From Caballeronia zhejiangensis (GTDB taxonomy: Bacteria; Pseudomonadota; Gammaproteobacteria; Burkholderiales; Burkholderiaceae), in the NCBI RefSeq assembly GCF_000698575.1, contig NZ_JFHD01000003.1:310001-374000 (forward strand): a stretch of DNA of 64,000 nucleotides. Reading direction: 5' to 3'. This document shows positions 1-8,387 of this stretch, piece by piece. The position numbers and the translations under genes were made by a program. Each line of letters starts with the position of its first letter. The stretch's first letter is position 1. The notes beneath the pieces are model-generated. The model did no database searches and was not told where the DNA came from. It saw only the letters and a list, made by a program, of their open reading frames with translations.

Positions 1-702
1 CTGCTCGCGGTGTTCTTCATCTATAAAGCTGTCACCGCAACTTCCGATTCGGGCGCGGGCGGCACGAGCACCGCGCCCGAATTCATCTATCTCACGCGCT
101 CGGTGTTCGCGCTCGCCTGCCTTTTGATGGGAACGACGGTTGCCGCACGCCTTCCGCGTCTCGTCAAGGCGCGAGGCACAAATCGCACGGCCGCATGGCT
201 GCGTTGGCGCATCGTCGCGCTACTGTCGTTCGTCGCAGGTGCGCTGATCTTCTGGTTCGTGCTGTTGAGCGGCGTGGCGGCTTTTCTCGCGAGCCCGTTC
301 GCCGATATCCTGCATCGCGATAGCGCCGATCCTGTCGTCGGCAAGGCGGTCTTCGTACTTGCGGGCCTCGTCTGCGCAATAAGCGGCTGGCTCGCGCCGC
401 GCAAACCGCACTGGGGACGGCGTATTCTCGTCGCGCTCGGCACGCTGATGATGGTGCTGATCGTGGGCGTCAGACTATGGGGCGATCTCGCGGGCAAACC
501 CTTGTGGCCCGTCGTGCTTGGTGGCGCTTTCTTTCTCTATGCGTGGTGGCTCGCGATCCTGATCTTCGATCTCGCATTCGTGTGGCATCGCTATGTGCGC
601 AATTCCGTCGCGCTCGATACGTTGCGCGCGTGGCGCGAAGATCGATGCGACGCGCAGCCCAAGCCCATTATGTCGATGCGATCCAAGCCCTCGAAGCAGT
701 GA
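1..702 (+). CDS. Integral membrane protein, 5' end cut by window
   Basis: The reading frame is open from base 1, so the true start lies outside the window; the GTG at 10 is probably internal. The visible part has about five hydrophobic segments: near the N-terminus, around residues 30-45, 65-90, 110-130 and a pair at 140-190. These are separated by short basic loops, followed by a basic, non-hydrophobic tail of about 35 residues. No enzymatic motif is visible. It converges with the NHL-repeat gene, leaving 5 bases between stops. I do not recognise the family, and function is unknown. Confidence 0.7.
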   Translation: MLAVFFIYKAVTATSDSGAGGTSTAPEFIYLTRSVFALACLLMGTTVAARLPRLVKARGTNRTAAWLRWRIVALLSFVAGALIFWFVLLSGVAAFLASPFADILHRDSADPVVGKAVFVLAGLVCAISGWLAPRKPHWGRRILVALGTLMMVLIVGVRLWGDLAGKPLWPVVLGGAFFLYAWWLAILIFDLAFVWHRYVRNSVALDTLRAWREDRCDAQPKPIMSMRSKPSKQ

Positions 703-707
703 TGCGA

Positions 708-1856
708 TCACCCATGCAGTAGGAGCTTCTGCACGCGCCAATTGAGCAACTCCGCGACGAACAAAGTGCCTTCTGAAGGACACGCCATTTCATGAATCCA
801 TCCGAACTGCTTCAATTGCTTGCCGGATCGTCCGAGTACGCCGAGCAATCTTCCGTCGAGCGATAACTTGTAAATCCGGCCGGGAAACGCATCGGCGGAA
901 TACAGCACTTGATTCGGCCCCGGCGAAATGCAAATGGCCCAAGGTGAACCCGGCGCAAATGTTCCCGCTGCTATCGCCGCTTCGTCGGGCATGTTGCCGA
1001 TAGCCGGACGCGCATCGGGCGGCACGGGTACATCGATCGTGAATTGCCGCTGAAAATTGCCTTCGTCGTCGAATACCTGAATGCGCCGGTTGCTTCGATC
1101 GGCGACATAGACAAGCCCGTTTCTATCGACAGCAATGCTATGCGGCGTATGGAATTGCCCCGGCTCCTTCCCGCGCTCGCCCCACGACTTGAGCCAGTTG
1201 CCGTCCTTGTCGACCTTCGCGACGCGCGAGTTGATGTATCCGTCGCTGATATAGGTATTTCCCGATGCGTCCCACGCGACGTCGGTGACTTGCCGGAAAC
1301 GCCCCGGCTCCGAAGGCAGCGGCGGATTCGGATGCTTGAGCGGCGCAGTCTCTTCGTCCGACGCTTCCTGCTTGCGACCGAACACCATCGCGACGCGGCC
1401 TTCAGGCGTGAACTTGATGATCATGTCCGAGCCCTTGTCCGTTACCCAGACATTGTCTTGCCGATCCACTTTCACAGTATGGGCGAACGACCAGGCATAA
1501 AGGTTATGGCCGATTTCGCGCACGAAGCGTCCATTGCGATCGAATTCGAGCAGTTGCGCGGCGGCGGCGCCATAAGCGGGACCCGTGCTATTGCCGCGGG
1601 ATAACACGAAGATATGCCCGGCCGAATTCAACGCCACGCCGGAGCATTCGCCGAAGTACATATCGCGAGGCAGGCGTACAGGGTCGGGGACGGAATCGTA
1701 GGCGATGGACGGTACGTCGTTATCGGCGTATGCGAGATGCGGAAAGAGCGCGAGCGCGGCGGCGCTTTGACCCGCGAGCGCAAGAAAGCGGCGGCGGCTT
1801 GCGGCGTTCGGCGCCATGTCGCAACATGGGCAATAGATCGAATGTCGAAGACTCAC
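708..1856 (-). CDS. Tat-exported NHL-repeat (six-bladed propeller) protein
   Basis: The predicted 382-aa exported protein has a twin-arginine signal (RRRFLALAG) followed by a hydrophobic stretch ending in a signal-peptidase-like Ala-Tyr-Ala. The mature part repeats NHL-type blades with signatures such as GHIFVLSRGN, NVWVTDKGSD, NTYISDGYIN and LVYVADRSNRRIQVFD. This is the fold of peptidyl-alpha-hydroxyglycine lyase-like and other ligand-binding propellers. I chose the GTG at 1856 because AGGAGAG sits five bases upstream of it; the ATG at 1817 has no ribosome site but would also keep the Tat motif. The role is probably periplasmic binding or lyase activity; the substrate cannot be inferred. 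Confidence 0.8.
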   Translation of the reverse strand: MSLRHSIYCPCCDMAPNAASRRRFLALAGQSAAALALFPHLAYADNDVPSIAYDSVPDPVRLPRDMYFGECSGVALNSAGHIFVLSRGNSTGPAYGAAAAQLLEFDRNGRFVREIGHNLYAWSFAHTVKVDRQDNVWVTDKGSDMIIKFTPEGRVAMVFGRKQEASDEETAPLKHPNPPLPSEPGRFRQVTDVAWDASGNTYISDGYINSRVAKVDKDGNWLKSWGERGKEPGQFHTPHSIAVDRNGLVYVADRSNRRIQVFDDEGNFQRQFTIDVPVPPDARPAIGNMPDEAAIAAGTFAPGSPWAICISPGPNQVLYSADAFPGRIYKLSLDGRLLGVLGRSGKQLKQFGWIHEMACPSEGTLFVAELLNWRVQKLLLHG

Positions 1857-1962
1857 TGTTACTCTCCTCTTGTTCGATTCGCGATGCGAGAGGAAGTGTA
1901 GTGCATGAACTGCATTATTCACACGCGAAGTTATCAATAGCTTTCAACATGAAAAGGGCGTT

Positions 1963-2388
1963 ATGACTGAATCCTTGCAATATCAAGTTCGAATCCGTCT
2001 CGCGCCCGAGTATGCGATGCTGGCGCGTCGAGATCCGGCAAACGAAAAGCTCGCGGCGATCAATGCGCTGCTGATCGAACACGACGCTCAATTGAAATGC
2101 CAGTACGACGCCTTCGTGGATTACGTCGCGCAGGCCGAAAGGGATGGCATCGAGCACTATCCGCTTTATCGGTGGACACGCGAAACCATCGAAAACCCGG
2201 CTAAAAAAGCGAAATATCTCGAAGCGTTCACGCTCTACGTGAATGGCGACGAAGTCTATGACAAGGCACTCGCCGATGCGCTCGAAGCCGATCTTCGATC
2301 GCTCGCGAGCGCTGCGATCACCGATATCCGCAAGTTCGACACGAACCCCGCGCATAATCCGCAACCACCGTCGTATGACAATTCATAA
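1963..2388 (+). CDS. Conserved-looking hypothetical protein, 141 aa
   Basis: A soluble, charged, helix-rich protein without signal peptide or membrane segment. It contains several Tyr/Trp positions (HYPLYRWTRET) and an Asn/Pro-rich C-terminal tail. Codon use matches its neighbours and an AAAAGGG stretch lies a few bases before the ATG, which supports a real gene. It stands between a divergent exported propeller protein and a TetR regulator that follows 63 bases later. I do not recognise the family and give no function. Confidence 0.6.
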   Translation: MTESLQYQVRIRLAPEYAMLARRDPANEKLAAINALLIEHDAQLKCQYDAFVDYVAQAERDGIEHYPLYRWTRETIENPAKKAKYLEAFTLYVNGDEVYDKALADALEADLRSLASAAITDIRKFDTNPAHNPQPPSYDNS

Positions 2389-2390
2389 GG

Positions 2391-2419
2391 TTGACGCCGT
2401 GCATCGCCCGCGCTAAGGT
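2391..2419 (+). promoter_or_regulatory. Candidate sigma-70 promoter of the TetR gene
   Basis: TTGACG at 2391-2396 and TAAGGT at 2414-2419 are separated by 17 bases. The -35 is a good match and the -10 is weak. It lies directly before the TetR-type gene and its -10 touches the palindrome at 2418-2437. Confidence 0.4.
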
Positions 2420-2437
2420 TTGGTAATTCAACCAAAC
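2418..2437. promoter_or_regulatory. Inverted repeat, likely TetR-family operator
   Basis: GTTTGGT-AATTCA-ACCAAAC is a perfect 7-base inverted repeat with a 6-base spacer. It ends 14 bases before the GTG start of the TetR-type regulator and overlaps its probable -10. Size and symmetry fit a dimeric TetR site, so autorepression is the simplest reading. Confidence 0.55.
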
Positions 2438-2451
2438 GTGGATCGCGCCCT

Positions 2452-3006
2452 GTGCAGGATCGTCGACAGACCATACTCGAAGCCGCCCTTGCCACTCTGC
2501 GCGAAGAAGGTTATTCGGGCTTCACGCAACCGCGCGTCGCTGCACGCGCGGGTCTGCGCCAGAGTCATCTGACTTATTATTTCCCCACGCGCCTCGCGTT
2601 GATCGAAGCTGTCGCGCGTACGGCCATCGATGGCCAGCTCGCCGCCGTCGATGCCTTCGCGGGCGAAGGATCGCCCAAGATCACAGCTGCATCGATCGCC
2701 AACGTCGCGATGCGCCACGAAAACACGCGCGTATTGATGGCGCTCGCGCAAGCCGCCGACGAAGAGCCAACCATTCGCAGCCTCTTTCGCGAGCTCGCGG
2801 AAGGCGTCGCGGTACGCATCACGCGCATGCTCGAAGCAATGGGTCTCGCCGTCACGAAAGAACATGTGTCGATGGTGCATGCGCTTGTCGTCGGGCTTGC
2901 GGTCATCGATCTCGCGATGGGCCGCGCGGATGGCAAGCGCCGCGCGAGCGCCGCTATCGAAACGTTGTTCTCGCTTCTGCCATCCGACAAATCGGGCGCG
3001 TCGTGA
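2452..3006 (+). CDS. TetR-family transcriptional regulator
   Basis: A 184-aa protein of the usual TetR size. The N-terminal helix-turn-helix is clear (about residues 5-50: ILEAALATLREEGYSGFT, then VAARAGLRQSHLTYYFPTRLAL). The variable helical C-terminal half would carry the ligand pocket. The start is GTG at 2452. A perfect inverted repeat lies just upstream (2418-2437). The D-2-hydroxyacid dehydrogenase gene converges on it with one base between stops, so the regulated target may be itself or the 141-aa gene upstream; the inducer is unknown. Confidence 0.85.
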   Translation: MQDRRQTILEAALATLREEGYSGFTQPRVAARAGLRQSHLTYYFPTRLALIEAVARTAIDGQLAAVDAFAGEGSPKITAASIANVAMRHENTRVLMALAQAADEEPTIRSLFRELAEGVAVRITRMLEAMGLAVTKEHVSMVHALVVGLAVIDLAMGRADGKRRASAAIETLFSLLPSDKSGAS

Positions 3007-3007
3007 T

Positions 3008-3961
3008 TCAACCCTGACGCGCATCGAGCCATTCGACGATATTGCGCACCGTATCGCCATAAAACGTGCGATACAACTCTTCCGCCACATAGCCGATATG
3101 CGGCGTCGCGAGCACGTTCGGCAGTGAACGCAGCACGTCGTTCGCAGCGAGCGGCTCTTCATCGTAGACGTCGATTGCCGCGCCCGCGAGCTTGCCCGAC
3201 TTCAACGCATCGACGAGCGCGGCGCTATCGACGATCGGTCCGCGCGACGTGTTGACGATGCGGCTCGTCGGCTTCATCTGCGCAAATTCCCGTGCACCGA
3301 CGAGATGTTGCGTGCGCTCGCTGAGGCGAACATGAATCGAGAGCACGTCGGAGGTCTTGAAGAGCGTGTCTTTGTCCACTAGTTGCACGCCCTTTTCTTC
3401 CGCGCGCTCACGTGTGAGGTTCTGGCTCCACGCGACCACGTTCATGCGAAACGCGCGGCCGATCACGCCGACGGCCGACCCCACGCGACCGAGACCCAGC
3501 AAGCCGAGTGTCTTGCCCGCGAGTTCGGTGCCGAGCGCAATCTGCCAGCCGCCCTCCTTGAGCGAGCGATTCTCGGCGGGAATGTTGCGCATCATCGAGA
3601 GAATGAGCGCCCACGTGAATTCGATCGTCGGTGTGGACGTATAGCCCGTATGCCGCACTTCGACGCCGCGTTCGGATGCGGCATCGAGATCGATCGATGC
3701 ATTCGCCGCGCCCGTCGATGCAATCAGCTTAAGGTTAGGCAGGCTCTCGATGATGTCGCGCGAGAACGGCGTGCGTTCGCGCATCGCGCAGACAACATCG
3801 AAGGGGCGCAGACGTTCGAGCAACGCGCCGCGCTCCGCGATGTGATCGTTGAACACGGTAATTTCAGCGCGAGCCTCGAGCGGCGACCAGTCGGCCATCG
3901 AGAGCGCGATGTTCTGATAATCGTCGAGAACGGCGACTTTGATCGGAGTAGATGTGGCCAT
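3008..3961 (-). CDS. D-2-hydroxyacid dehydrogenase family protein
   Basis: A 317-aa cytosolic NAD(P)-dependent oxidoreductase that would interconvert a 2-keto acid and a D-2-hydroxyacid. The Rossmann loop GLLGLGRVG (about 153-161), the NTSRGPIVD motif with Arg240, a Glu at about 269 in DVYDEEP and His288 in TPHIG form the expected catalytic set. The ATG at 3961 gives a normal family N-terminus; the frame stays open upstream to 4090 but that part looks non-coding. Neighbours do not fix the substrate (phosphoglycerate, glyoxylate or others). Confidence 0.88.
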   Translation of the reverse strand: MATSTPIKVAVLDDYQNIALSMADWSPLEARAEITVFNDHIAERGALLERLRPFDVVCAMRERTPFSRDIIESLPNLKLIASTGAANASIDLDAASERGVEVRHTGYTSTPTIEFTWALILSMMRNIPAENRSLKEGGWQIALGTELAGKTLGLLGLGRVGSAVGVIGRAFRMNVVAWSQNLTRERAEEKGVQLVDKDTLFKTSDVLSIHVRLSERTQHLVGAREFAQMKPTSRIVNTSRGPIVDSAALVDALKSGKLAGAAIDVYDEEPLAANDVLRSLPNVLATPHIGYVAEELYRTFYGDTVRNIVEWLDARQG

Positions 3962-4135
3962 GATGATTTCGATTGTTATGACGATTAAGCCGGACGGCAG
4001 CAGCAAGTGTGACGCAATGCGCGAAATCGTGTTGCGCGCGCACTTCGCAAAGTTATTGGAAATGCTGCAAAAGCCCGTGCCATAAGGCATAGCACGATGC
4101 CATCAGCCATGACATGGCGTGAAATAAGTTACCGC

Positions 4136-4164
4136 GGGACTTCGCAAGACCGTTTCTCTATAGT
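4136..4164 (+). promoter_or_regulatory. Weak candidate promoter of the secreted repeat protein
   Basis: TATAGT at 4159-4164 is a good -10. The hexamer 17 bases upstream (GGGACT at 4136-4141) matches a -35 poorly. It lies 56 bases before the GTG start. Confidence 0.3.
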
Positions 4165-4220
4165 CACTTCCGTCGCCACTCGAAACGCAACGTGGCCTAA
4201 GGAACCGAGAAGGACATCCC

Positions 4221-5285
4221 GTGAAAAACAGATCGACTTTCGCTTCAAACGCCCACGTTGCGTTCGCCTCCGACGCGCCCTCAAGCAAGCGCCGCGTGCG
4301 CAAGTTGCTCGTCGTCGCGGCGGCCGCCGCGCTTACGCTGTGCAGCAGCTCCGCCTTCGCGGGCTGGGCTCGTGGCGGCACGGCCTACACCGGTCGCGGC
4401 GAATATCAGGGCGCGCACGTCGGCTCGTGCGGCGGCGGCAGTTGCTCGCATGCGGGCGGCGTCGAGAATCCATGGGGCCGCGTCGGCACCAACTCCGGAA
4501 CCGTTACGCGTACCGCGCCGGGCCAGTTCTCCAACTCCGGCACCGCATACGGCCCGAACGGCCGCTCGGTGCAACATGCGGGCGACACGAGCTGCGCGGG
4601 CGGCAGTTGCTCGCACACCGGCAGCGCGACCGGCCCGAACGGCAAGAGCGCCACCGGCAGCGATACCGTGACGCGTACTGCGCCCGGCCAATACTCGTCA
4701 TCGGGATCGGTGACGGGACCGAACGGCAACACGTCGACGCACTCAGCATCGACGAATTGCGCGGGCTACACCTGCAATCGCTCGGGCACGGTCAACACGG
4801 CCAACGGCGGCACCGTCACGCATTCAGGCAGCGCGACGAGCGTCGCGCCGGGCGTGGTCACGACGTCGGGCACCGCGACGGTCTCGAACGGGTCGCATAG
4901 CACGACGGTAGTCGGCGGCGGCACGGTGACGTCGAGCACGACGGTGGTCGCGACGGCGCCGGTCGTCACCGGAACGACCGTCGTCGCTGCGCCCGTGATC
5001 GTGCCGCCGCCCCCGCCGCCTGCGACGACCGTGGTGTTCGCACCGCCCCCCGCTTCGTCGACGGTCGTCGTCACACCGCCTCCGCCGCCGCCCGCCAAGA
5101 CGGTGGTCGTCGCTCCGCCGCCGGCCAAGACCGTGTACGTCGCGCCCGCGCCGGCTCCGGTCAGGACGGTGTATGTCGCGCCGCCCCCGCCGCCCGCGAA
5201 GACCGTCTACGTGGTCCCGCATCGCGCGGTCCTGATTCCGGGCCACTGGGTCGGCAGGTACTGGATTCCCGCACACTGGGCTTGA
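4221..5285 (+). CDS. Secreted repeat protein with Pro-rich C-terminal stalk
   Basis: A 354-aa exported protein starting at GTG with AAGGA nearby. An extended basic N-terminus leads into a signal peptide (LLVVAAAAALTLC...AFA, cleavage near residue 47). Residues about 65-200 hold imperfect repeats: TRTAPGQ(F/Y)S(N/S)SG and GPNG occur twice, and a CxxxxC motif (SCGGGSC, SCAGGSC, NCAGYTC) occurs three times. Then come Thr/Val-rich repeats, poly-Pro runs alternating with AKTVYVAP-type units, and a C-terminal GHWVGRYWIPAHWA. The Cys pairs could be disulphides in the periplasm or cell surface. Function unknown; low complexity makes family assignment unsafe. Confidence 0.75.
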   Translation: MKNRSTFASNAHVAFASDAPSSKRRVRKLLVVAAAAALTLCSSSAFAGWARGGTAYTGRGEYQGAHVGSCGGGSCSHAGGVENPWGRVGTNSGTVTRTAPGQFSNSGTAYGPNGRSVQHAGDTSCAGGSCSHTGSATGPNGKSATGSDTVTRTAPGQYSSSGSVTGPNGNTSTHSASTNCAGYTCNRSGTVNTANGGTVTHSGSATSVAPGVVTTSGTATVSNGSHSTTVVGGGTVTSSTTVVATAPVVTGTTVVAAPVIVPPPPPPATTVVFAPPPASSTVVVTPPPPPPAKTVVVAPPPAKTVYVAPAPAPVRTVYVAPPPPPAKTVYVVPHRAVLIPGHWVGRYWIPAHWA

Positions 5286-5305
5286 TCGAGGATCGATTGA
5301 AAGCG

Positions 5306-5340
5306 AAGGCCGGCCGCATGCGAGCCGGCCTTGTCGTTTT
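5306..5340 (+). terminator. Rho-independent terminator
   Basis: AAGGCCGGC and GCCGGCCTT form a perfect 9-base stem around a 9-base loop, followed by GTCGTTTT. It begins 20 bases after the stop of the secreted repeat protein. Confidence 0.75.
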
Positions 5341-5456
5341 GACCGCGCCGCGCGTTACACTGCGAAGCAACGCCGCTTCCGACATAGGCACGACATGCTC
5401 GATGTCTTTCCAGTCACGCAAGCAGTCACGAACGCACGCTCATGACGAGGCATCGC

Positions 5457-6797
5457 ATGAAACGCCCGCATCTGCCTCGCGATCATGCGAAAGGCGTCCT
5501 GCATGACATTACATGGACGGTCGGTCCTGTCTTGCTGGTCATTGCGATCGTCGTCGCGCTCGTCTACTGGCTCGTCGATCCGGCGCCGCCCAAAGCCATC
5601 ACGATGAGCGCGGGTCAACCCGACAGCTCGTTCTACGTCATCTCGCAGGAATACGCGAAACTGCTCGCGCGTAACGGCATCACGCTGAAGGTGCTGCCTT
5701 CGGATGGCTCCGTGCAAAATCTCGAACGCTTGCTCGATCCGAAGCAGCACGTCGACCTCGCGCTCGTGCAAGGCGGGATCGCGACGAAGGAACAGGCATC
5801 GCAACTGATGTCGCTCGGCAGCGTGTCGTATGTGCCGCTTGTCGTGTTCTATCGAGGCAAGGGTCTCACCCTCCTCTCGCAACTGGAAGGCAAGCGCATC
5901 GCGATAGGCCGCGAAGGCAGCGGCACGCGCACGCTGTCGCTCAAGCTGCTGGAAGCGAACGGCATCTATCCTGGCGGCGACACGCAGCTTCTTCCGAGCG
6001 ACGGCCTGCAAGCCGCGACGCAACTCGTCAGCAACGAGGCCGACGCAGTGTTTCTCTCCGGCGATTCCGCAACGCGCGGCCTGATGTTGCGCCTCTTGCG
6101 CGTGCCCGGCATCTCGGTGATGGACTTCAAGGAATCGGGCGCCTATACGCGTCTTTTTCCCTATCTCGACGATATCGAATTGCCGCCCGGTGTGCTCGAT
6201 CTCGGCCGCCGCATCCCGCCAGAGACCGTGCATCTGATCAGCCCCACGGTCGAACTCGTCGCGCGGCCAAGCCTGCATCCGGCGCTATCGGACTTGCTCA
6301 TCGAAGCCGCGCAGGAAGTGCACGGCTCTGCCGGTCTGCTGCAACGCGCGGGGCAATTTCCGAGTCCCGTCGCGCATGAGTATCCGATCAGCGAAGACGC
6401 GAGCCGCTATTACCGCTCGGGCAAGAGCTTCCTCTATCGCACGCTGCCGTTCTGGCTCGCGAATATCGCGGACCGCGCCCTTGTGCTGTTGCTCCCGGTC
6501 GCCGTGCTCATCTTTCCTGCGCTGCGGCTCGTGCCCGCGCTGTATCGCTGGCGCGTGCGCTCGCGCATCTATCGCTACTACGGTGCGCTGATCGCGGTGG
6601 AACGCGGCGCGATGCGCGTCACCAGCGAAGACGAACGGCGGGCGCTCGTCATCGAACTCGATTACATCGAGGAATCGCTCGATACGCTCAAGCTGCCGCT
6701 CGCCTACGCCGATGCACTCTATGTGCTGCGCGAGCATGTCAGCTTCGTGCGCGCGCGTTTGAACGAAAATTCGCGGAAGGAAAAGAACATGGCATAG
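5457..6797 (+). CDS. TAXI-family TRAP-type solute-binding protein, membrane anchored
   Basis: Binding component of the TRAP-associated extracytoplasmic immunogenic (TAXI) family. An N-terminal membrane segment (about 20-45) is followed by the periplasmic domain with AGQPDSSFYVISQEYAKLL, then DLALVQGG, and GREGSGTRTLSLKLLEANGI. A second membrane segment near 345-365 ends in a basic cytosolic tail. No TRAP membrane subunit is adjacent, so it may act as a sensor or with a distant transporter. I prefer the ATG at 5457, which has GAGG six bases upstream; the ATG at 5442 lacks a site. A phospholipase-D-type lipoprotein gene follows 27 bases later. Confidence 0.8.
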   Translation: MKRPHLPRDHAKGVLHDITWTVGPVLLVIAIVVALVYWLVDPAPPKAITMSAGQPDSSFYVISQEYAKLLARNGITLKVLPSDGSVQNLERLLDPKQHVDLALVQGGIATKEQASQLMSLGSVSYVPLVVFYRGKGLTLLSQLEGKRIAIGREGSGTRTLSLKLLEANGIYPGGDTQLLPSDGLQAATQLVSNEADAVFLSGDSATRGLMLRLLRVPGISVMDFKESGAYTRLFPYLDDIELPPGVLDLGRRIPPETVHLISPTVELVARPSLHPALSDLLIEAAQEVHGSAGLLQRAGQFPSPVAHEYPISEDASRYYRSGKSFLYRTLPFWLANIADRALVLLLPVAVLIFPALRLVPALYRWRVRSRIYRYYGALIAVERGAMRVTSEDERRALVIELDYIEESLDTLKLPLAYADALYVLREHVSFVRARLNENSRKEKNMA

Positions 6798-6824
6798 TAC
6801 GGACTCCGTAATTGAGGTCACGCA

Positions 6825-8381
6825 ATGAAACTTCGCACTTGGATCGCCTTTGCTTTGACACTGTTGATGAGCGCATGCGCGAGCCTTCCGCCGCAGACGG
6901 CACGCGTGCAAACGCATGCACTGGCCGACACCGCGAACACGCGCCTCGGCACGACCTTCGCAGCGAGCGAAGCGGCGCATCCTGGCGACAATGCGTTTCA
7001 TTTGCTAGCGAACGGCATGGACGCGCTCATCGCGCGCGTGATTCTGAGTGAAGCCGCGGAGCGCACGCTCGACCTCCAGTACTACATCTGGCACGACGAT
7101 CTGACTGGCCGCGAAATGGCCGCATCGATCATGCGCGCCGCCGATCGCGGCGTGCGCGTGCGCCTCCTGCTCGACGACCTCGGCACCAATGCGGACGATC
7201 AGTTCCTGCTCGCGCTCGCTTCGCATCCGAACGTGCAGGTGCGGCTTTTCAATCCCGTATCGAATCGCACGTTCAAGAAGCTAGGCTCCGCGATCGAGTT
7301 CTTTCGCGTGAATCGGCGGATGCACAACAAGGCGCTCATCGCCGATAACCAGGCCGCGATTCTCGGCGGACGCAATATCGGCGACGAATACTTCGGCGCG
7401 TCGAGCACGGTCGCGTTCGGCGATCTCGATGTGCTCGTGCATGGCCCCGTCGTGCGCGACGTATCGAGCGCATTCGACCTGTACTGGAACTCGGATGCAG
7501 CCTATCCGATCGATAACCTGATGCGACGTCACGCCGACCCCGGCGCGCTCGCCGGTTATCGCCAGAAGCTCGACACGTATTTGTTGTCGGAACAGAGTTC
7601 GCCCTATGTCGCGCAAGTTCGCGAGCGTTACACCAAAGTTATCGAGGCGCACGACACGGCTTTTTCGTGGGGCAAGGCCACGCTTCTGTATGACGATCCC
7701 GCAAAGATCACGCGCGCGCCCGGCGACAGCGAAGGCCATCTGATGTCGCAATTCAAGGCGTTGGATTTCGAACCCGCGCGGGAAATGCTGATCGTGTCGC
7801 CATACTTCGTCCCGCGCAAGGAAGGCGTGCGATGGCTGCAATCGATGACATCGCGTGGCGTGCGTGTCACCGTGCTCACGAATTCTCTCGCCGCCACCGA
7901 TGTCGCCGCGGTGCATGCGGGCTATCAGCGCTATCGAAAGGATATGCTCGAAGCCGGCGTGAGGCTATATGAGCTGAAGCCCGTTGCATCGAGCGACGCC
8001 GACAAGACCGCGAAGAAAACGACATTCGGATCGTCGAAGGCGTCGCTCCATGCGAAGACATATGTGTTTGATCGCAAGCGCATCTTCATCGGCTCGATGA
8101 ATCTCGATCCGCGTTCCGTTGAGTTGAACACGGAAATCGGCGTCTATTGCGAAAGCGCGGATGCGGCCGAGTATGTGACTGACGGCATCGGCACGAACAT
8201 CGATCGCATTGCGTGGCGCGTCGAATTGCACGATGACGGCAACGGCAGCAAACGCATGGTGTGGATCGACACCGACGCAAACGGCAACACGACCGAACTC
8301 GATAGCGAGCCGGACGTGTCTGCGCTCAAACGCGCAGGGATCTGGATGCTCGGGATCTTGCCGATCGAATCGCAGTTATGA
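6825..8381 (+). CDS. Phospholipase D-family lipoprotein (ClsC-like)
   Basis: A 518-aa protein with a lipoprotein signal peptide (LLMSAC, lipidated Cys18) and two HxKxxxxD motifs: His167/Lys169/Asp174 followed by GGRNIGDEYF, and His409/Lys411/Asp416 followed by GSMNLDPRS. The two motifs build one phosphatidyltransferase active site, as in ClsC-type cardiolipin synthases, which make cardiolipin from phosphatidylglycerol plus phosphatidylethanolamine. Length and signal are compatible with that family; another phosphodiester transfer is possible. GAGG lies seven bases before the ATG. A second PLD-type synthase is encoded at 50181-51452. Confidence 0.85.
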   Translation: MKLRTWIAFALTLLMSACASLPPQTARVQTHALADTANTRLGTTFAASEAAHPGDNAFHLLANGMDALIARVILSEAAERTLDLQYYIWHDDLTGREMAASIMRAADRGVRVRLLLDDLGTNADDQFLLALASHPNVQVRLFNPVSNRTFKKLGSAIEFFRVNRRMHNKALIADNQAAILGGRNIGDEYFGASSTVAFGDLDVLVHGPVVRDVSSAFDLYWNSDAAYPIDNLMRRHADPGALAGYRQKLDTYLLSEQSSPYVAQVRERYTKVIEAHDTAFSWGKATLLYDDPAKITRAPGDSEGHLMSQFKALDFEPAREMLIVSPYFVPRKEGVRWLQSMTSRGVRVTVLTNSLAATDVAAVHAGYQRYRKDMLEAGVRLYELKPVASSDADKTAKKTTFGSSKASLHAKTYVFDRKRIFIGSMNLDPRSVELNTEIGVYCESADAAEYVTDGIGTNIDRIAWRVELHDDGNGSKRMVWIDTDANGNTTELDSEPDVSALKRAGIWMLGILPIESQL

Positions 8382-8387
8382 GTCGCG

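Noticed and set aside
4500..4900. Repeats in the secreted protein gene as a possible CRISPR-like array
   Set aside because: They are protein-coding, imperfect and irregular in spacing.
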